NCBI GenBank assembly: GCA_029237515.1
Contig: JARBAV010000465.1
Coordinates: forward strand, 1 to 7,504
Reading direction: 5' to 3'
DNA from: Nitrososphaerales archaeon
Lineage (GTDB): Archaea; Thermoproteota; Nitrososphaeria; Nitrososphaerales; Nitrososphaeraceae
DNA: 7,504 nucleotides
Shown here: piece by piece, positions 5,136 to 7,504 of the stretch
Numbering within the stretch: position 1 is the stretch's first letter
How the letters are laid out: every line of letters starts with the position of its first letter
Notes under the pieces: model-generated
Told to the model about the DNA's origin: nothing
Databases searched by the model: none
Seen by the model: the letters and a program-made list of their open reading frames with translations, nothing else
Translations under genes and position numbers: made by a program

Positions 5136-5306
5136 ATGATAAACTCAGCCGAAAGTGAACCAGAGTCACTAATTGAAACTCCTGAAGAAAGAAGGGAACG
5201 ATTCTTGCTCGAATTTGAAAAGCCATTCAAATGTGAAAAATGCAATGAACGATTTAAGAAAAAAAAGTATCTAAGAGAACACAAGGCAGAAATTCATTCA
5301 TACTAA
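5136..5306 (+). CDS. Single C2H2 zinc-finger micro-protein
   Basis: This 56-residue protein has an acidic, probably disordered N-terminus (ESEPESLIETPEE) and a basic-acidic helix (RRERFLLEFEKP). It then carries one canonical C2H2 finger: FKCEKC, a 12-residue spacer, then H-x4-H (Cys33, Cys36, His49, His54). The conserved Phe40 and Leu46 core positions (NERF, KYLREH) are present, so the finger should fold and bind one zinc. Lysines across the helix N-terminus (KKKK, 41-44) suggest nucleic-acid contact. Tiny one-finger proteins are common in Nitrososphaerota and other archaea. Their partners are mostly unknown, and they may act as regulators or protein adaptors. The gene has its own TATA region and is easily missed because of its length. 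Confidence 0.85.
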   Translation: MINSAESEPESLIETPEERRERFLLEFEKPFKCEKCNERFKKKKYLREHKAEIHSY

Positions 5307-5371
5307 GCGGCAATTGAAGCTGTTGGAGGCACTAGCTTTTTCGTAGTTTGCGTGCAGATTCATGATAGAAA

Positions 5372-5430
5372 TGCCTCAATCACGATCGTATTAAATCGAT
5401 ATTTTTACTAAAAGCTAATATTGCCTCAAT
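5372..5430. repeat. Two copies of TGCCTCAAT, 50 bp apart
   Basis: The 9-mer occurs at 5372-5380 and 5422-5430, upstream of the cobalamin adenosyltransferase gene. The second copy abuts its TATA region. A 50-bp period is near five helical turns, so both would lie on one face of the DNA. It could be an operator pair or coincidence. Confidence 0.35.
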
Positions 5431-5443
5431 AATTAAATTAAAT
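5431..5443 (+). promoter_or_regulatory. TATA region for the adenosyltransferase gene
   Basis: AATTAAATTAAAT offers two overlapping TATA-like hexamers, predicting starts near 5463-5467 and a leader of 2-6 nt before ATG 5469. No cobalamin-riboswitch-like long leader is present between promoter and start. Confidence 0.45.
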
Positions 5444-5468
5444 CTCGAGTAAAGCACTATTATAGCAT

Positions 5469-6044
5469 ATGAAAATTTATACTAAAACTGGCGATCTAGG
5501 AGAGACTGGACTCATAGGCGGAAGGAGAATATCAAAGCATCATGCTAGAATAATTGCTTATGGATCAGTCGATGAATTAAACTCGAGTGTTGGCTTAACC
5601 TTGGCAACGTTGCAGACTTCCCAACATGATAGTAGTTTCTCAGATTTTCTTAATATTCTCTTGACAATTCAGAGCGATCTGTTCATCCTAGGTGCAGATT
5701 TAGCCGATGATAGTCCGAGTAGCGATAACCGCTATGGAAGTCCTCGGGTAAATGAAGACATGATAACCTCGGTTGAAAAAACTATAGACACTCTTGAGCA
5801 GGAACTTGCACCGATTTCTTTCTTTATACTGCCTGGGGGCAGTCTTGAATCTGGTCACTTGCACCTGAGTCGAAGCATTGCCAGAAGATCAGAGATTTCA
5901 GTTATAGGCTTATCCAAGGCTGAATCGATCAATCCTCTCGCAATAATATATCTAAATAGGCTTTCCGATCTATTTTTCGTTATGGCTAGGACAGCCAATA
6001 AGCGGCTTGGAATTCCAGATAGTGCATGGAAGAAGATACATTAA
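5469..6044 (+). CDS. pduO: ATP:cob(I)alamin adenosyltransferase, PduO type
   Basis: This 191-residue cytoplasmic enzyme transfers the 5'-deoxyadenosyl group of ATP to cob(I)alamin, giving coenzyme B12. The family motifs appear in order: the ATP-binding N-terminus YTKTGDLGETGL (4-15), YGSVDELNSSVG (31-42), ILPGGS (120-125), SRSIARRSE (134-142) with the conserved Arg pair and Glu, and LNRLSDLFFVMAR (162-174) with the Asn and Asp near the corrin. Length is normal for a single-domain PduO/MMAB protein, which acts as a trimer. In Nitrososphaerota, adenosylcobalamin serves enzymes such as methylmalonyl-CoA mutase in the hydroxypropionate/hydroxybutyrate CO2 fixation cycle; the link here is inference from the lineage. 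The gene stands alone, followed at once by T tracts. The ATG start gives the classic MKIYTKTGD N-terminus. Confidence 0.95.
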   Translation: MKIYTKTGDLGETGLIGGRRISKHHARIIAYGSVDELNSSVGLTLATLQTSQHDSSFSDFLNILLTIQSDLFILGADLADDSPSSDNRYGSPRVNEDMITSVEKTIDTLEQELAPISFFILPGGSLESGHLHLSRSIARRSEISVIGLSKAESINPLAIIYLNRLSDLFFVMARTANKRLGIPDSAWKKIH

Positions 6045-6066
6045 CTTTTTTCCCCTTCATTTTTGA
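6045..6066 (+). terminator. Oligo-T terminator after the adenosyltransferase
   Basis: T6 begins 2 nt after the stop codon (6046-6051), followed by C4 and another T5 (6060-6064). Archaeal RNA polymerase stops at short U tracts without a strong hairpin, so this is a likely intrinsic terminator. Confidence 0.6.
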
Positions 6067-6424
6067 ATTCAAAGTTTGGCTTCAAAAAGCTCATAGATAT
6101 TAGGTAGTATTCTCTGGTTGAAGTGCATTTTTCATAACAATTAGAGTCATTTTGGATTGATGATCAGAACCTCGATACGAGAAATTGACATGTTATTTCT
6201 AGTCTAGTCAGTACGGTTCAAATGATATTTCTTTTGTATTCAAGACAGTAACAGAGTTAAAATTCACGTATTCTTGAAAGGCAAATGACAAATTTATTTC
6301 CGTGTAAGGCTCGATTCGGAGTAGGAATCCCTTATGCCAGGTGGTGAAATTAAAATTGATTGGTTGTTAAATTTGAAGGTCTTAGTCCTAATATTATATG
6401 TCTAATACATTCATGAGCGAAATC

Positions 6425-6432
6425 TTTTATTA
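6425..6432 (+). promoter_or_regulatory. TATA box for the HD-domain gene
   Basis: TTTTATTA is centred 26-27 nt upstream of ATG 6455, predicting a leaderless message. A purine block GGGAG (6443-6447), 7 nt before the ATG, could act as a Shine-Dalgarno site if transcription starts farther upstream. Confidence 0.45.
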
Positions 6433-6454
6433 GGCAATTCGTGGGAGAACTTCG

Positions 6455-7024
6455 ATGGTGCTATCACCTCTTAACTATCGCTTGTTGGCAAATTTCTTTG
6501 ATTTTGTGATGGAATTGAAAGCAATTAAGAGATCAGGATGGATTAACAAGATAAAAGTTAAGAATCCTGAATCTGTGGCAGATCACACATATGTAATGAG
6601 TACTATGGTGATGGTGTTCTCCGACATATTAGGTATGAAAACAGAAAGAGCCCTGAAAATGGCAATCTTGCACGATCTGGGGGAATCAATTATTGGAGAC
6701 TATGAACCGAATGAAATATCTAGTAATGAAAAGAGAATCAAAGAAACTGAGGCAATCGATCATATCCTAACTCACTTACCTTCGGAAACTAGGAAAGAAT
6801 ATAGAGATATTTGGAAAGAGTATCTTGAAAATAAGACTGATACGTCACAGCTTGTTCATAGTGTAGACAGATTTGAAATGGCTTTTCAAGCTAAGAAATA
6901 TGAAAGCCAAGGATATCCGTCCAGTGTTCTTCAACAATTCTTAAATTATGCAACCGATGGTGAAGATAGTAACGATGTACATCTGCTTCTAAAACGTACT
7001 AAGGATGCTTCTTTTTCTGAGTGA
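6455..7024 (+). CDS. HD-domain phosphohydrolase, YfbR/HDDC2 5'-deoxynucleotidase-like
   Basis: This 189-residue cytoplasmic enzyme belongs to the HD superfamily branch that includes bacterial YfbR and eukaryotic HDDC2, which remove phosphate from (deoxy)nucleoside monophosphates. The branch signature starts with ELKAIKRSGW (20-29) and PESVADHTY (38-46). The metal ligands are visible: His44, His73-Asp74 in LHDLGE, and Asp138 in HSVDRFEMAFQA. GDYEP (81-85) is the conserved loop after the HD motif, with Glu77 close to the active site. The C-terminal helices (AKKYESQGYPS and onward) match family length. Activity on dNMPs is inferred from family; substrate choice cannot be read from sequence. It is a single gene with its own promoter and 231 bp before the next gene. 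Other HD phosphodiesterases are less likely because PESVADH and GDYEP follow the YfbR pattern closely. Confidence 0.9.
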   Translation: MVLSPLNYRLLANFFDFVMELKAIKRSGWINKIKVKNPESVADHTYVMSTMVMVFSDILGMKTERALKMAILHDLGESIIGDYEPNEISSNEKRIKETEAIDHILTHLPSETRKEYRDIWKEYLENKTDTSQLVHSVDRFEMAFQAKKYESQGYPSSVLQQFLNYATDGEDSNDVHLLLKRTKDASFSE

Positions 7025-7154
7025 ATATTTGTGAAGTAGACCAATTCGTCTTAGAGCATAAATAATAATTTTCATCAAGTTTGTATTGCAAAATTCAAAG
7101 AATTAATGCTTGCCTAATAGCGATCTTTAATAGCAATTAATTAACTACCAGCTG

Positions 7155-7184
7155 ATAAAAGCGTATAAAAGCGTATTAAATATA
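7155..7184 (+). promoter_or_regulatory. Tandem 10-bp repeat running into a TATA box
   Basis: ATAAAAGCGT occurs twice in tandem (7155-7164, 7165-7174), followed directly by ATTAAATATA (7175-7184), a strong TATA box. The 10-bp period is one helical turn and covers the BRE/upstream position. It predicts a start near 7206 with a 50-nt leader. A second TATA-like GTTAAATT (7222-7229) would give a nearly leaderless transcript of the next gene. Confidence 0.5.
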
Positions 7185-7255
7185 CATATTGCATTAGTAT
7201 TTGATAACGACTTAGTGAAAAGTTAAATTGAACAAGAGGATTTAACTACAAGCAA

Positions 7256-7504
7256 GTGGACAAGAAAATAAACCATGCCCAGGAAGTGGAAGTTAGAGGC
7301 CATTTAATCGATTCGATGATCTTAGGGAGAATTCTCGATACCATAATGGATCTTAAGGGGGACTTTCAGATTCTAGAATTTAATGTCGGCAAGAAAAAAG
7401 GAGAAGAGAGCACTTCACGTCTTCTTATAATAGGGAAAGACAAGGACCATTTAGAAAGGCTACTGGAATCAGTTTACCGTGAAGGAGCACAACCGCTCTA
7501 TATA
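7256..7504 (+). CDS. LOR/SDH-domain protein (TIGR00300-like), N-terminal part; probable ornithine cyclodeaminase family
   Basis: The first 83 codons are present and the right edge cuts the rest. They read EVEVRGHLIDSMILGRILD, FQILEFNVGKKKGE and SRLLIIGKDKDHLERLLES, then GAQPLY. This matches the N-terminal LOR/SDH conserved region of the archaeal TIGR00300 family. Characterised relatives (the C-terminal part of cyanobacterial AgrE, and a methanococcal enzyme) act as ornithine cyclodeaminases, turning ornithine into proline and ammonia. The complete gene should continue with an NAD-binding domain, which is not visible here. GTG 7256 is the only usable start after the in-frame stop at 7229-7231. 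A weak AGAGGA lies 15 nt upstream, farther than ideal, so leaderless start from the TATA-like site at 7222 is possible. The product is expected to be cytoplasmic. Confidence 0.8.
   Translation, partial: MDKKINHAQEVEVRGHLIDSMILGRILDTIMDLKGDFQILEFNVGKKKGEESTSRLLIIGKDKDHLERLLESVYREGAQPLYI

Larger units (their letters stand above)
6045..6454. other. 410-bp intergenic region
   Basis: Apart from the T tracts at its left end and a TATA element near 6425-6432, I see nothing convincing. A 49-codon minus-strand frame (6366-6218) has no usable start codon near its beginning. The TGATGA near 6158 lacks a matching D box at small-RNA distance. No tRNA fold was found. Confidence 0.6.

Noticed and set aside
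6155..6220. TGATGA resembling box C of a C/D small RNA
   Set aside because: No CTGA box follows on the same strand at the expected 40-60 nt distance.
6205..6235. GGTTCAAAT resembling a tRNA T-loop
   Set aside because: Flanking bases do not pair into a T stem, and no acceptor or anticodon stems are found.
6218..6366. Minus-strand 49-codon open frame with protein-like composition
   Set aside because: No ATG, and the only TTG or GTG codons lie well inside; no TATA at the right distance. Possible chance frame.

Overview
The window looks like part of a low-GC archaeal chromosome, most likely an ammonia-oxidising Nitrososphaerota (Thaumarchaeota) of the Nitrososphaerales type. This assignment is inferred. 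It rests on A/T-rich archaeal TATA boxes about 26 bp upstream of start codons, frequent GTG/TTG starts, no clear bacterial promoters, a HTH_45-type winged-helix protein, a one-finger C2H2 micro-protein, a PH+SHOCT protein and an archaeal LOR/SDH (TIGR00300-type) protein. No search was possible, so genus level is not claimed.

Layout. At 1-384 (-) the 5' part of a membrane-anchored protein is broken by a frameshift exactly at a slippery T-TTT-TTA. At 385-753 a regulatory gap carries an imperfect direct repeat and the promoters of the two flanking divergent genes. At 754-1422 (+) is a PH/SHOCT protein, converging on 1461-2360 (-), a secreted, acidic, sequon-rich surface protein with a perfect 90-bp tandem duplication. 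A hairpin fills the 38 bp between their stop codons. A 405-bp gap follows, then a winged-helix regulator (2766-3062) and a small GIY-YIG-like protein (3166-3498). A D-2-hydroxyacid dehydrogenase resembling glyoxylate/hydroxypyruvate reductase is at 3796-4782. A one-zinc-finger micro-protein is at 5136-5306, a PduO-type cob(I)alamin adenosyltransferase at 5469-6044, and an HD-domain nucleotidase-like protein at 6455-7024. The right edge cuts the 5' end of a LOR/SDH-domain gene, probably in ornithine/arginine metabolism (7256 onward).

The genes are mostly monocistronic. Nearly all have their own TATA-like element and are separated by 100-400 bp, so there is no operon and no obvious multi-gene system. 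The functions are mixed: B12 cofactor activation, nucleotide and 2-ketoacid metabolism, amino-acid metabolism, regulation and cell surface. I see no CRISPR array, transposase, integrase, tRNA or rRNA. The points most worth a second look are the frameshift site, the fresh tandem duplication in the surface protein, the degenerate GIY-YIG-like protein, and the zinc-finger micro-protein with its divergent partner ORF. I did not find a convincing new defence or mobile system.
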